Part shown: one piece after another, positions 33,825-42,953 of the stretch
How the letters are laid out: every line of letters begins with the position of its first letter
Position numbering within the stretch: position 1 is the first letter of the stretch
Assembly: GCF_014773245.1 (NCBI RefSeq)
Contig: NZ_JACWMX010000004.1
Location: forward strand, 372,001-436,000
Source: Mucilaginibacter glaciei
Lineage (GTDB): Bacteria; Bacteroidota; Bacteroidia; Sphingobacteriales; Sphingobacteriaceae
DNA length: 64,000 nt
Reading direction: 5' to 3'
Translations under genes and position numbers: made by a program
Notes under the pieces: model-generated
Told to the model about the DNA's origin: nothing
Seen by the model: the letters and a program-made list of their open reading frames with translations, nothing else
Database searches by the model: none

Positions 33825-34619
33825 TTATAACCCCGAATAATAATCATAACCTTCCCTTGCCCAATAATCGGGCGGGCGGGTGTTACTAAAAGTGATGCTG
33901 CCAATCCGTTTTAGATTTTTGATGCCGTATTTTACCGGGATGATTAGCCTTAATGGCGCACCATGGTTACCGGGGATAGGCTGGCCGTTCATTTCATAAG
34001 CCAGTATGGTTTGCGGGTGGATGGCGCTGGGCATATCCAACCCAACCTGGTAGCCTTTATCGGGCGTCATCATACCTACGTAGCTCATTTTGGTTTGGTC
34101 GACCAGGTTAAAGTGCTCCATAAAATCTATCATTTTTAAACCGCCCCAATGCTGTATCTGGTCCCAACCCTCTACACATTTAAAATCATAAACAATCTCG
34201 GTTTTCGGCAGGGCTTTGATTTGGTCAATGGTTACCTGCATAGTTTCGCCATTGGCTTTAGTAACGTTCAGCTTCCAGTCTTCAATTATAAACTTACCTT
34301 TTAAGCCAATGTTGCTGTTTACCCGCACATTTTTAGCAGCCCGCTCTTTAGGATAGGTTTTTACGAGGTGATTGTTGCTAAAAAAATTACGGAAGGCCAG
34401 TTCGGTTTTATTTAAGGCCCTGCGCAAAGGTTCTTTAGCCCCGGCGGTTACCCCTCTAACTTCTTTGGGTGTATGATAAAGCCATTGCCAGCCTTCATAA
34501 ACGGCAAAGGCCATCACCCCAAATACCCCGAACGAGATAAAATTGCGTCGGCTGATCTGCTGATCTACCGTTAGTTCCTTTTTCACCTTATTTTTATTCT
34601 CCATCTTTTTGGGGTTCAA
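33825..34619 (-). CDS. Molybdopterin-dependent oxidoreductase (sulfite-oxidase fold)
   Basis: A 264-residue Mo-cofactor enzyme of the sulfite oxidase/MsrP superfamily. The Mo-ligating cysteine is in DFKCVEGWDQIQHWGG and the GNHGAPLRLIIPVKYGIK block follows. The N-terminal SRRNFISFGVFGVMA resembles a twin-arginine signal, so the enzyme is probably exported folded and acts in the periplasm. The cytochrome b gene directly upstream overlaps it by 11-26 bases depending on start (ATG at 34619 or 34604). The natural substrate is not known; methionine sulfoxide or sulfite-like compounds are candidates. Confidence 0.9.
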   Translation of the reverse strand: MNPKKMENKNKVKKELTVDQQISRRNFISFGVFGVMAFAVYEGWQWLYHTPKEVRGVTAGAKEPLRRALNKTELAFRNFFSNNHLVKTYPKERAAKNVRVNSNIGLKGKFIIEDWKLNVTKANGETMQVTIDQIKALPKTEIVYDFKCVEGWDQIQHWGGLKMIDFMEHFNLVDQTKMSYVGMMTPDKGYQVGLDMPSAIHPQTILAYEMNGQPIPGNHGAPLRLIIPVKYGIKNLKRIGSITFSNTRPPDYWAREGYDYYSGL

Positions 34620-35286
34620 TAGCAGGCTTAGGTTTAGTATTCACCACTTCGAAGCCGGAGATAACCGAGCGGAAATTATTCCAGCCCGCCAGTATTACCT
34701 GCACAATGTGGATGATAAAGAAAAGCACGTAGCCAATGGTCAAAACAAAGTGTTCTATCCGCGCCGCGTGGTAGCCGCCACAAAGCCAGGTAAGCGTACT
34801 AAATTGCACCGGTTTATAAATAGCCAGCCCGGTAATTAGCGAGCCAAAACCCATCACAATAATAGCGGTATAGGCAATACGCTGGGCGGCGTTATATTTA
34901 TTTTGAAGGGGTGCCATTTTGCGGATGTGCAGATCATGCAGCAGCACCAGCCAGGCCTCTTTAAATGATTTGCGTTGGGGCACCAGCTCCCGCCACGAGC
35001 CGGAGATAAGCGTATACAAAATGTATACAACGCCATTAATGGCAAAAAGCCACATAAACAAAAAGTGAAAGGCCATCCCTTCGGCCAGCCGGCCGGGAAT
35101 GTTAAGCGCGTTATAAAAACCCTGCGGAAAGAATTTATAAAAAGTATGCCCGAACAAGGTGATGGAGTAGGTATCGCTCGACCAGTAGATGAGCATTCCG
35201 CTCCAGATCATGATGGTAAGTATCGGGAAGTTTACCCAATGTGTCCATCGCATTAAAAGCGAATGTTTCTCTTTAATTACTTTCAT
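34594..35286 (-). CDS. Cytochrome b subunit for the molybdoenzyme
   Basis: A 230-residue membrane cytochrome b (b561/thiosulfate-reductase type). Helix histidines for haem are visible in LLMRWTHWVNF (H16), AFHFLFMW, IEHFVLTIG and FFIIHIVQV, giving two haem sites. It would pass electrons between the quinone pool and the exported molybdoenzyme encoded directly downstream, as MsrQ does for MsrP, though it is not an MsrQ by sequence. A weak -7 element TATTTTTG lies at 35321-35328 on this strand. Confidence 0.87.
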   Translation of the reverse strand: MKVIKEKHSLLMRWTHWVNFPILTIMIWSGMLIYWSSDTYSITLFGHTFYKFFPQGFYNALNIPGRLAEGMAFHFLFMWLFAINGVVYILYTLISGSWRELVPQRKSFKEAWLVLLHDLHIRKMAPLQNKYNAAQRIAYTAIIVMGFGSLITGLAIYKPVQFSTLTWLCGGYHAARIEHFVLTIGYVLFFIIHIVQVILAGWNNFRSVISGFEVVNTKPKPAIEPQKDGE

Positions 35287-35392
35287 TTTGAGGCGGCGCT
35301 AAATGACAGTTAAAAATACTCAAAAATACCATCTATAAATTATTATCGTAAACGAATATTAGGTAAATTTAGCTCACCTAAATTTTCCTCAA

Positions 35393-36490
35393 ATGAAGAT
35401 CAGTTTTGTTTGTTTAATTGCTTTAATGGTAACCCTTGTGCCGGTATTTGCGCAAAGCGGTCAAAAAATAAAGGTTGCGCTTGATTTTGAAAGCGCACAG
35501 TTAATAACCAATTTACTTTCGGGCAACCAGGTTACCGAAGCGCAGCTGGATGCGGCAGCCAAAGCACACGGCAACCAGCAGTTGATTGTTAAGGTTAAAG
35601 GTTACAGCGGCGCAGGCGAAGATGTATTTAAGGCAACCTTAAGGGAGGTTATAGAAACAGGGACTATTAAAGGAGAGGATAAGTACAACTGGAAGCTGGT
35701 TAAATCAAAATTACCCGAAATTAAAAAACTTCTGGTGCAGATAGCAGCAAATCAAGAGTCGTTTATTACTGATGTTACCAACATCATTCAATCTTATACG
35801 GCACCGCAAATTACGGCAACAGTTAGGGCTTGTTTCCTGGTGGGCGGCGGTTCGCTGGGTTTTGTGAACGGTGGCGACAATACCTTTAATGTAGCCCTGC
35901 AAAAAGTTGGCAATGACTACGAGGGGCTGAAATACCTGGTTGCCCATGAGCTGTACCACAGCATGCAGGATGCCGGGCAAAAGCTGCGTAAAAAAGTAAA
36001 GGATAAAAGTATGCCCTATTTTGCCCAGGCATCATACGGGCTGGCCTACAATGTCTGGAATGAAGGTACAGCTAACCTGGTGGGCGACTTTGCCAATGTA
36101 AAAACATCGGGCATGCTAACCATTATGCAGCGCGACGAAGAAAAGAAGAATAACAACCGCAGGCGCGAGAATTTCTTATTATTAGAGTCGATGATCTATA
36201 AAGCTTATAATGACACCGCCTCGCGCACATTTGACCGTATGTATAATATTGCATTTAGCACTTCGTACGATGAAGCCGGTTATTTTATGGGCTACGAAAT
36301 GGCCAAAAAGATAGAGCAGTACAGTGGCCGCAAAGCCATAGCTGATATGCTTGTGCAAGACCCGCTGGTGTTTTTTGAAGAGTATATCCGGGTTTACAAA
36401 GCCCACCCGGAAGATCAGGTAATGATCCGCTTTGATGCATCTACAGAACAGATCATCGCAAAACTCGCTCCCTGGAAAGATAAGATCTAA
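35393..36490 (+). CDS. Putative secreted zinc metallopeptidase (DUF5700-like)
   Basis: A 365-residue secreted protein with a signal peptide (to about Q21). HELYH at 185-189 is an HExxH zinc motif and E224 in WNEGTA is a good third ligand, the gluzincin arrangement. The overall pattern fits DUF5700, a Bacteroidota family thought to be peptidases. It is convergent with modC (4-base overlap) and divergent from the cytochrome b gene, so its place between the molybdenum genes seems accidental. Confidence 0.75.
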   Translation: MKISFVCLIALMVTLVPVFAQSGQKIKVALDFESAQLITNLLSGNQVTEAQLDAAAKAHGNQQLIVKVKGYSGAGEDVFKATLREVIETGTIKGEDKYNWKLVKSKLPEIKKLLVQIAANQESFITDVTNIIQSYTAPQITATVRACFLVGGGSLGFVNGGDNTFNVALQKVGNDYEGLKYLVAHELYHSMQDAGQKLRKKVKDKSMPYFAQASYGLAYNVWNEGTANLVGDFANVKTSGMLTIMQRDEEKKNNNRRRENFLLLESMIYKAYNDTASRTFDRMYNIAFSTSYDEAGYFMGYEMAKKIEQYSGRKAIADMLVQDPLVFFEEYIRVYKAHPEDQVMIRFDASTEQIIAKLAPWKDKI

Positions 36491-37110
36491 ACCTCGCTGC
36501 CAATAACCAGTTCGTCATCAGCTATCCCGTCCAGTTCCTGCGGGTTGTGGCTAACAATGATCACTGTTGCCTGCAATTCTTTAAATAACTTTTGCAGATC
36601 GGTTAGCAACCCGCCTTTCATTTTAATATCAAGTGCCGAAAAGGGCTCGTCCATCAGCAATAACCGGGGTTTAATGGCCAGTGCCCGCAAAATAGCCAAC
36701 CGTTGCTGCTGCCCGCCCGAAAGATACTCTGGTTTGTGAGCTGTAAAAGTGTCAAGGCCGCCGATAGCCAGTAAACGTTCAATCCATGCGGCATCATCCG
36801 TAGCGTATTCCAGATGTTGTTTCACCGTCATGTTAGGAAACAGCGCATAATCCTGAAATACAAAACCAGTTTTGCGCTGTTGTGGTGGCAGGTTGATCTT
36901 TTTATCAGCATCAAACCAAACTTCGTAGGCTTTGATAATGCCGCTATCAGGCTTAATCAGCCCGGCTATCATTTTAAGGAATGTGGTCTTCCCCGCGCCC
37001 GATGGCCCCGTTATACGGGTGATGCTGCCCGGTACAAATGCTTTTTGCAGGTGTAGTAACTGCACCCCGTTGTAAGCCTTCAGCTTTTTTTGGATGTTTA
37101 CCGTTATCAT
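36487..37110 (-). CDS. modC: Molybdate ABC transporter ATP-binding protein
   Basis: A 207-residue ABC ATPase: Walker A GPSGAGKT (35-42), signature LSGGQQQR, Walker B LLLMDEP, and a switch histidine in IIVSHN. It couples with ModB (stop-start overlap of 4 bases, ATGA). At 207 residues it lacks the C-terminal Mop domain of about 130 residues found in full ModC, so direct molybdate feedback on the ATPase is probably missing. Ion specificity (molybdate or tungstate) is inferred from ModA and the Mo enzyme nearby. Confidence 0.9.
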   Translation of the reverse strand: MITVNIQKKLKAYNGVQLLHLQKAFVPGSITRITGPSGAGKTTFLKMIAGLIKPDSGIIKAYEVWFDADKKINLPPQQRKTGFVFQDYALFPNMTVKQHLEYATDDAAWIERLLAIGGLDTFTAHKPEYLSGGQQQRLAILRALAIKPRLLLMDEPFSALDIKMKGGLLTDLQKLFKELQATVIIVSHNPQELDGIADDELVIGSEV

Positions 37111-37778
37111 GCCAATGGGGTTTTTACCTGGTATTTATTGTAGATGAAAACACCCATCACCATCACAAAAGTAATGGCGAACAGGATGAGCGAATAATAA
37201 TTGGCCGATGGATAATCCTGCTGCTCCACCGAGTCATAAACGGCAATAGATGCCACACGGGTTACGCCCGGGATGTTACCGCCTATCATCAGCACTACGC
37301 CAAACTCGCCCAGGGTATGTGCAAAGGTTAAAACGGCAGCCGTTAACAAAGATGGTTTGATGTTGGGCAGCAAAACATAACGTAAGGTTTGCCACTGCGA
37401 TTTACCCAGGGTGTATGATGCCTGCGAGAGCGATAAAGGCAGTTGCTGAAACGCTGATTTAACAGGGCTGATCATAAAGGGCATGCTGTAAATTACAGAT
37501 GCCAGCACCAACCCCTGGAATGAGAATACGAATTGCACGTTAAAAACCTCGCTGAGCCATTTGCCTAATCCGCGCTGCGGGCTAAAGGCCAGCAGCAGGT
37601 AAAACCCTAAAACAGATGGCGGCAGTACCAAAGGCATAGTAATAATGGCCTCGATAACGATCTTAAAAAACGACCGCTTTTTAGAGAGCCGGTAAGCCAG
37701 CGGCAAACCAAGGGCTAACAATATCAGGGTGGTGATAGCCGCTAATTTTAGGGTGAGCCAAATGGGGGTAAGGTCCAT
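37107..37778 (-). CDS. modB: Molybdate ABC transporter permease
   Basis: A 223-residue permease with about five helices. The EFGVVLMIGGNIPGVT block near 153-168 is the ModB/CysT-type EAA loop region, and MPLVLPPSVLGFYLL near 48-62 is a ModB hallmark. It forms the membrane channel with ModC and is fed by ModA. It follows modA after 16 bases. Confidence 0.95.
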   Translation of the reverse strand: MDLTPIWLTLKLAAITTLILLALGLPLAYRLSKKRSFFKIVIEAIITMPLVLPPSVLGFYLLLAFSPQRGLGKWLSEVFNVQFVFSFQGLVLASVIYSMPFMISPVKSAFQQLPLSLSQASYTLGKSQWQTLRYVLLPNIKPSLLTAAVLTFAHTLGEFGVVLMIGGNIPGVTRVASIAVYDSVEQQDYPSANYYSLILFAITFVMVMGVFIYNKYQVKTPLA

Positions 37779-37794
37779 TTAAATGTGGTGAGTT

Positions 37795-38562
37795 TTATTG
37801 AACATGATAGCCATATTGCACCAAGATCTTTTTGGCCGGCGCGCTTAAGATATACCGGTAAAATTTAGCGGCATCGGCATTGTTCTGGCCATGTTTTAGT
37901 ATCACCATGCCCTGCTCAATAGGTGCGTATATTTTAGGATCGATGGTTTGGGCAACCAACGGAAATTTGCTGCTGTTCTCTTTAAAGAATGATAGGGAGG
38001 TAAAACCTGCCTCTACCGAACCGGTGGAAATGTAGGTATTTACCTGGCTAATGCTTTCGCCGGTTATGAGTTTGGGTTTAACCTGATTATAAATGCCTTC
38101 GTGTTTAAGTGCCTCTTCGGCTGCTTTGCCATAAGGTGCAATGGCAGGGTTAGCTATGGCAATGCGCTTAACTTTGGCCGATGTAATGATCTTTTCCCAG
38201 CTTGCGTTTCCCGTTTTTTTGGTGCTGCACATCACCAATATGCCTTGCGCGTAAACAACCGGTGGCTGGGCAGCGAGTTTGGCTTTATACAGCCCGGCGG
38301 GGAAGGCGACATCGGCAGAGAGAAATACATCGAAGGGTGCGCCGTTTTTGATTTGCGTAGCCAGGTTGCCCGATGCGCCGGATATAGCATCTATACTGAT
38401 ATTGGTTTGCTTTTTAAAATCGGCCTGCAGGGCCTTAATAACAGGCTGCAGGTTGGCCGCAATAGCTACCTTAATGTTTTGTGCAAAAGTATTGGTTTGC
38501 AGCAGGAGCATTGCCCCCAAGCAGGCAAGCATATATCTGAATGATCTGGCTGATGTTTTCAT
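37795..38562 (-). CDS. modA: Molybdate-binding periplasmic protein
   Basis: A 255-residue periplasmic binding protein with signal peptide MKTSARSFRYMLACLGAMLL and a cleavage near QTNTFAQ. The mature start KVAIAANLQPVIKAL and the ISGASGNLATQI, GAPFDVFLSADVAFP blocks are ModA family. It captures molybdate for ModBC. The ATG at 38562 gives a compact signal peptide; an upstream ATG at 38586 would add eight residues. No Moco riboswitch structure was recognised in the leader. Confidence 0.94.
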   Translation of the reverse strand: MKTSARSFRYMLACLGAMLLLQTNTFAQNIKVAIAANLQPVIKALQADFKKQTNISIDAISGASGNLATQIKNGAPFDVFLSADVAFPAGLYKAKLAAQPPVVYAQGILVMCSTKKTGNASWEKIITSAKVKRIAIANPAIAPYGKAAEEALKHEGIYNQVKPKLITGESISQVNTYISTGSVEAGFTSLSFFKENSSKFPLVAQTIDPKIYAPIEQGMVILKHGQNNADAAKFYRYILSAPAKKILVQYGYHVQ

Positions 38563-38647
38563 GGTCGGGTATAAACCGTGTCTCACAAATTACGGATATA
38601 AATAAACCTGTACAAAGTAAACCTGTAAATTATGTAACTTAATAGTT

Positions 38648-38655
38648 TACATTTG
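38648..38655 (+). promoter_or_regulatory. Possible -7 element before the GH16 gene
   Basis: TACATTTG fits TAnnTTTG and would give a leader of about 40 bases. No TTG is found at the proper distance upstream, so support is weak. Confidence 0.35.
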
Positions 38656-38701
38656 TTTTGACTATACACCAATTATAGTTTAACACCAATTAACACCCAT
38701 C

Positions 38702-39553
38702 ATGAAAAATATTAAAACTGCTTCGGTATGCCTTGTTGCTGCGTTTTGCTTTTCCGCCTGTTCTAAACAAGCTACCGATACAACCAAAGCGCCAACAATT
38801 ACACCCGTAGCTGTACTGGAAGATAAAGGCTGGGCTTTTGAAACCACACCCTATTTTGCGGATGAGTTTAGTGTTAATGGTGCGCCCAATACCGCCAACT
38901 GGACCTACGAAAATGGCGGCGGCGGTTGGGGCAATGCCGAACTCGAATATTATACACCGGCCAACGCAGTTGTTGCCGATGGCAAACTCACCATTACCGC
39001 AAAAAAGGAAACTATGGGTGGCATGGAGTATACATCAACCCGCATAGTATCTAAGGGGTTGCAGCTTGCTAAATACGGCCGTGTGGAAGTTAAGGCAAGG
39101 CTGCCAAAAGGTACCGGCATATGGCCGGCTATCTGGATGATGCCACAGGATAGCAAATACGGTAACTGGCCAAACTCCGGCGAGATCGATATTATGGAAA
39201 TGGTAGGGTTTGATCCCGGCAACGTGCATTTTACAGTGCATAACCAAACCTATTTTGGCGCAAACGGACAGGGTGGCGCAAAGGTCATCAGCAGTTTTAA
39301 TACAGACTTTCATGTATACCGGGTAGACTGGACACCCTATGCCTTACGGGGCTATATAGATGGCGACCTGATCTACACCTACACCAATAACGGCAAAGGC
39401 CCGGCTACTTACCCGTACGATCAGAATTTTTTCCTGATCCTTAATGTGGCGGTTGGTGGTAGCTGGGGCGGTACAAAGGGGGTAGATAATACTATCTTCC
39501 CCGCCGCGATGGATGTAGACTATGTGCATTTTTACAAAATGATTGATAAATAG
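38702..39553 (+). CDS. GH16 beta-glucanase lipoprotein
   Basis: A 283-residue lipoprotein (lipobox FSAC, C20) with a GH16 catalytic domain. The active-site strand EIDIMEMV places the nucleophile at E161, helper D163 and acid/base E166, and the aromatic subsites WAFETTP, WPAIWMM, and GGSWGG are present. GH16 enzymes of this type cut beta-1,3 or mixed beta-1,3-1,4 glucans such as laminarin; the exact substrate cannot be read. It would act at the cell surface. A GH5 gene follows after 14 bases, forming a two-enzyme glucan operon. Confidence 0.93.
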   Translation: MKNIKTASVCLVAAFCFSACSKQATDTTKAPTITPVAVLEDKGWAFETTPYFADEFSVNGAPNTANWTYENGGGGWGNAELEYYTPANAVVADGKLTITAKKETMGGMEYTSTRIVSKGLQLAKYGRVEVKARLPKGTGIWPAIWMMPQDSKYGNWPNSGEIDIMEMVGFDPGNVHFTVHNQTYFGANGQGGAKVISSFNTDFHVYRVDWTPYALRGYIDGDLIYTYTNNGKGPATYPYDQNFFLILNVAVGGSWGGTKGVDNTIFPAAMDVDYVHFYKMIDK

Positions 39554-39567
39554 AGATCTTATTAATA

Positions 39568-40803
39568 ATGAAAAAATTACTAAGCCTGTCGCTGGCCTTG
39601 TTTGCTTGTACAGTCGCCTTTGCGCAAACTGCTAAATTTATCAATACTAAAGGGCAAAACATCATCGGTACCGATGGTAAACCTTTCCTGATCAAGGGTA
39701 CTAACCTGGGTAACTGGCTTGTACCCGAGGGTTATATGTTTAAGTTTAAAAAAGTGAACTCGCAGCGATTGATCAACGAGGCACTGACAGAGATTGTTGG
39801 CCCCGAAGAGATGAAACTGTTCTGGCGCAAATTTCAGGATATTTATGTTACCGAGGCGGATATCCGGTTTTTAAAGGCATCGGGCTGCAATTCTATCCGC
39901 ATACCGTTCCATTATAAGTTGTTCACCAATGAGGATTACATGGGCCAGAACAACCCTAACCGCGGGTTCCAACTGCTGGACAGGGTGATTGGTTGGTGTA
40001 AAAAGGCAAACCTTTACGTAATGCTGGATATGCACTGCGCACCCGGCGGCCAAACCGGCGATAATATTGACGATGGCAACGGTTTTCCCTTCCTGTTTAA
40101 AAGTGCCGCAAGCCGCAAGTTAACGGCCGGTATCTGGAAGCGGATCGCCGCACATTATGCAAAGGACCCTATTATATTAGGTTACGATCTGCTGAACGAA
40201 CCCATCGCCCATTATTTTGATGTGAATGATCTGAACCCGCATCTGGAGCCTGTTTACAAAGAGATCACAGCTGCTATCCGCACGGTGGATAAGAACCATA
40301 TCCTGTTTTTAGGAAGTGCGCAATGGGATAGTAACTTTAAGCCATTGGGGCCGCCGTTTGACCCTAAGCTGGTTTACCAATTCCATAAATATTGGACAGA
40401 GCCAACCGAAAAGGTGATAGAAGAGTATGTCGCGTTCCGTACTAAATATAACGTGCCAATCTACGTTGGCGAAACCGGCGAAAATACTGATGAATGGGTG
40501 CGCGATTTCCGCATCGTTTGCGAAAAGAATAACATCGGCTGGCATTACTGGCCATACAAAAAGCTCGACAATACCCGGGGCTTCATGAGCTTTAACCAAC
40601 CGGCCAATTATGATAAGGTGATTGACTATACCGAAAAGGAGAGATCAAGTTTTGAGGACATCCGTAAGGTGAGTTTAACAGCTGCCGACAGGGAGCAAAT
40701 GAAAAAGGCTCTTTACGACTTCCTGAAGAGCAGCAAGTTTGTGAACTGTATACCCAATAAGGGTTATATGGAAGCTTTAGGGTTAAAGGTGCCGGTTAAA
40801 TAA
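39568..40803 (+). CDS. GH5 family glycoside hydrolase
   Basis: A 411-residue secreted enzyme with signal peptide (cleavage near AFAQ20). The TIM-barrel motifs are clear: RIPFHYK (111-117), HCAPGGQTG (156-164), LLNEP with the acid/base E211, and YVGETGEN with the nucleophile E302. The LGNWL start near 47-51 is typical of exo-beta-1,3-glucanase and related cellulase branches. With the GH16 partner it could release glucose or short oligomers from beta-glucans. It has no SusC/SusD pair beside it, so it is not part of a classic polysaccharide utilisation locus. Confidence 0.92.
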   Translation: MKKLLSLSLALFACTVAFAQTAKFINTKGQNIIGTDGKPFLIKGTNLGNWLVPEGYMFKFKKVNSQRLINEALTEIVGPEEMKLFWRKFQDIYVTEADIRFLKASGCNSIRIPFHYKLFTNEDYMGQNNPNRGFQLLDRVIGWCKKANLYVMLDMHCAPGGQTGDNIDDGNGFPFLFKSAASRKLTAGIWKRIAAHYAKDPIILGYDLLNEPIAHYFDVNDLNPHLEPVYKEITAAIRTVDKNHILFLGSAQWDSNFKPLGPPFDPKLVYQFHKYWTEPTEKVIEEYVAFRTKYNVPIYVGETGENTDEWVRDFRIVCEKNNIGWHYWPYKKLDNTRGFMSFNQPANYDKVIDYTEKERSSFEDIRKVSLTAADREQMKKALYDFLKSSKFVNCIPNKGYMEALGLKVPVK

Positions 40804-40805
40804 GT

Positions 40806-41738
40806 TTACTTGTTTTCCACGGTATCGTTACGCTTTAAATAACCCGGCACGTTTACCAGCAGGATACCCGCCAGTATTATAAACAGGCTCAGGAGCTGGG
40901 CGGTATTTACACTTTCCTTAATAAAAAGCCAGCCTAAAAATACGGCAACAACCGGGTTTACATACGTATGGGTGCTGATAATAGCCGGTGGTTTGATGCT
41001 GATAAGCCATATGAAAGACAGGTAGGCAACTAATGACCCCATCACGATGAGGAAGACCAGCCCGCCCCATGCCGGCAGGCTTACTTTCCCGAAAGAAAAG
41101 CCCGCATATTCTCCTTTGCATGCCACCACAATAGCACATACAAAACTGGCGGCTAACAACTGGATGCTTGCATTCATGACAGTGCTGCTATCGCCCTTGT
41201 TATCTTTGATGATCAGCGAGCCAAAAACCCAAAGCATCGCGCTGAATAATACCACTACGCTGGCAATGGTCGCCATAGGCGATGGATGGGTTACCGCCAC
41301 ACCCAGTTTCAAAAACAGGAAGATGCCGGTAAAACCGATTACGAGCCCGGCCAAAATATACCGGTTAGAAAAATATTCGCCCCAGCGTTTGCGGTCTATC
41401 AATAAAAACATCAATGGCTCGGTAGCCACTAATATCGCGGCCTGACCCGAACTGATGTATTGCTCCGCCCATGCTATCATCCCGGTACCGCCTACCAACA
41501 TCAATGTGCCGCTCAGTGCTTGTTTCCAAATGAATTTAAATTCGGGGAATTTTTCGCCCTTAATTTTGCACCAAGTCAGCATGAGTGTCCCTGCCGACAG
41601 GTAGCGCAGCCCAACCAGTATAAATGGCGGGAAACCCTGCAAACCGTAGGCAACCGCCAGGTATGTTGAACCCCAGATAATGTAGATGTTAAAAAAAGCA
41701 AAGGCGACTAATAGCGGAGAAGTATGTTTGGCGGTCAT
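40806..41738 (-). CDS. EamA family drug/metabolite exporter
   Basis: A 310-residue membrane protein with ten predicted helices formed by two EamA halves (GSTYLAVAYGLQGFPPF in the first, VYVNPVVA-like THTYVNPVVAVFLGWL in the second). EamA proteins move small metabolites or amino acids out of the cell; the substrate is unknown. Convergent with the GH5 gene with a gap of 2 bases. Confidence 0.9.
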   Translation of the reverse strand: MTAKHTSPLLVAFAFFNIYIIWGSTYLAVAYGLQGFPPFILVGLRYLSAGTLMLTWCKIKGEKFPEFKFIWKQALSGTLMLVGGTGMIAWAEQYISSGQAAILVATEPLMFLLIDRKRWGEYFSNRYILAGLVIGFTGIFLFLKLGVAVTHPSPMATIASVVVLFSAMLWVFGSLIIKDNKGDSSTVMNASIQLLAASFVCAIVVACKGEYAGFSFGKVSLPAWGGLVFLIVMGSLVAYLSFIWLISIKPPAIISTHTYVNPVVAVFLGWLFIKESVNTAQLLSLFIILAGILLVNVPGYLKRNDTVENK

Positions 41739-41749
41739 TAAATAGTGGA

Positions 41750-41781
41750 TTGCCGTTAAGCGGTAAAATTAAATAGTTTTG
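41750..41781 (+). promoter_or_regulatory. Predicted promoter of the acyltransferase gene
   Basis: TTG (41750-41752), 21-base spacer, TAGTTTTG (41774-41781) in the divergent space between the EamA and acyltransferase genes; the leader would be about 45 bases. Confidence 0.55.
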
Positions 41782-41829
41782 CCAATACCCTACCCTCATA
41801 GCGCGGATTTAATATATTAGTTGGATTGT

Positions 41830-42873
41830 ATGACCATTAACCTGAATGATGCCCTTGGCAGGAGTAATAATAATTTTGACCTGGTAAGGTTAGTTGCTGC
41901 CCTGCTTGTCATTTTCGGGCATTCTTTTTATCTGTTCCCTACCAATGGCTACCCCGAACCCGTAAAGTATGTGTTAGGTACCGACTACAGCGGTAGCCTG
42001 GCCGTAGCTATATTTTTTTTCCTGAGCGGTATCTTCATCACCGGGAGCTATTGCAGCTCAAAAACCTTGTTCAGATTTGGGCTGATGAGGGTTTTCAGGA
42101 TCTGGCCGGCCTTAATAATTTGTATGCTGGTCAGCGTTTTGGTAGTGGGCCCGCTATTTACAACACTGCCGTTAACGGGTTATTTTAAATCGGAACAAAG
42201 CTGGCGTTACTTAGTCAAAAATATCGGGTTAATGAAGTTAGAGCTCATGCTGCCCAGCGTATTCAAAACTAATTTATACAACACCGTTCTTAACGGCTCG
42301 TTATGGACCTTGCCTACCGAGATCAAGTGTTATGTTTTTGTGTTGATTGCAGGCCTTTCGCGGTTAATTAAGTTTAAATGGATTTTACTGGTAATGCTGC
42401 TGTTAGCATTCAGGTTTAGGTATAATGTTTGTTTGGTACAGTTTTTTGGCAGCTGGGAAGGTGTACAGCAGTTTTTATTTTTCGTGGCAGGGATGGCTGC
42501 ATACCTGTTCAGGCAGCACATTCTCATAAATACAAAGGCAGCACTTTTTATAATACTGGTTTGTATAGCAGCCTGGTTTTTTTCGCAACGGGTGTTTTAC
42601 AAGCTTTTTTACCTCACCTTTTTATACAGCATACTGGCATTCGGCATCTCGGGCCCGGCCAAACGCATCAAGCTGCCCGGCGACTACTCGTACGGCATTT
42701 ATATCTACGGTTTTTTGGTGCAGCAGATCGTAGCGCACCTTATGCCGTCATTAACCAGTTATCTGAGTTTATTGATCACCATTCCATTCACAGTTGCTTT
42801 AGGTTTGCTGTCATGGCATTTGGTAGAACAACCTGCACTAAAAGCGGTAAAGCGTTACCTGGTTACCCACTAG
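41830..42873 (+). CDS. Acyltransferase 3 family membrane protein
   Basis: A 347-residue OafA/YrhL-type membrane acyltransferase with about ten helices. The NNFDLVRLVAALLVIFGHS start with its conserved H and the R in FRFGLMRVFRIWPALI are hallmarks of the family, which moves acetyl or other acyl groups onto surface sugars. The ATG at 41830 is preferred over an in-frame TTG at 41821. No sugar-assembly genes are adjacent, so the acceptor is unknown. Confidence 0.9.
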   Translation: MTINLNDALGRSNNNFDLVRLVAALLVIFGHSFYLFPTNGYPEPVKYVLGTDYSGSLAVAIFFFLSGIFITGSYCSSKTLFRFGLMRVFRIWPALIICMLVSVLVVGPLFTTLPLTGYFKSEQSWRYLVKNIGLMKLELMLPSVFKTNLYNTVLNGSLWTLPTEIKCYVFVLIAGLSRLIKFKWILLVMLLLAFRFRYNVCLVQFFGSWEGVQQFLFFVAGMAAYLFRQHILINTKAALFIILVCIAAWFFSQRVFYKLFYLTFLYSILAFGISGPAKRIKLPGDYSYGIYIYGFLVQQIVAHLMPSLTSYLSLLITIPFTVALGLLSWHLVEQPALKAVKRYLVTH

Positions 42874-42908
42874 GATAGTCAGGCGGGCAAAAATGGCCGA
42901 TTAAAAAA

Positions 42909-42928
42909 GGCGAACCAAACGGCTCGCC
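42909..42928 (-). terminator. Hairpin between the acyltransferase and metK genes
   Basis: GGCGA (42909-42913) pairs with TCGCC (42924-42928), with CC-GG inside. On the minus strand TTTTTT follows (42908-42903), so it terminates metK; on the plus strand a weaker T-run (ATATTTTT) follows. Confidence 0.75.
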
Positions 42929-42953
42929 TCGATATTTTTAGTGTACTCGGTTA

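Noticed and set aside
38101..38544. 147-codon frame antisense to modA
   Set aside because: Mirror of a clear ModA coding sequence; no family features.
38563..38701. Moco riboswitch upstream of modA
   Set aside because: The AT-rich leader shows no multi-stem structure or conserved motif that I can recognise.
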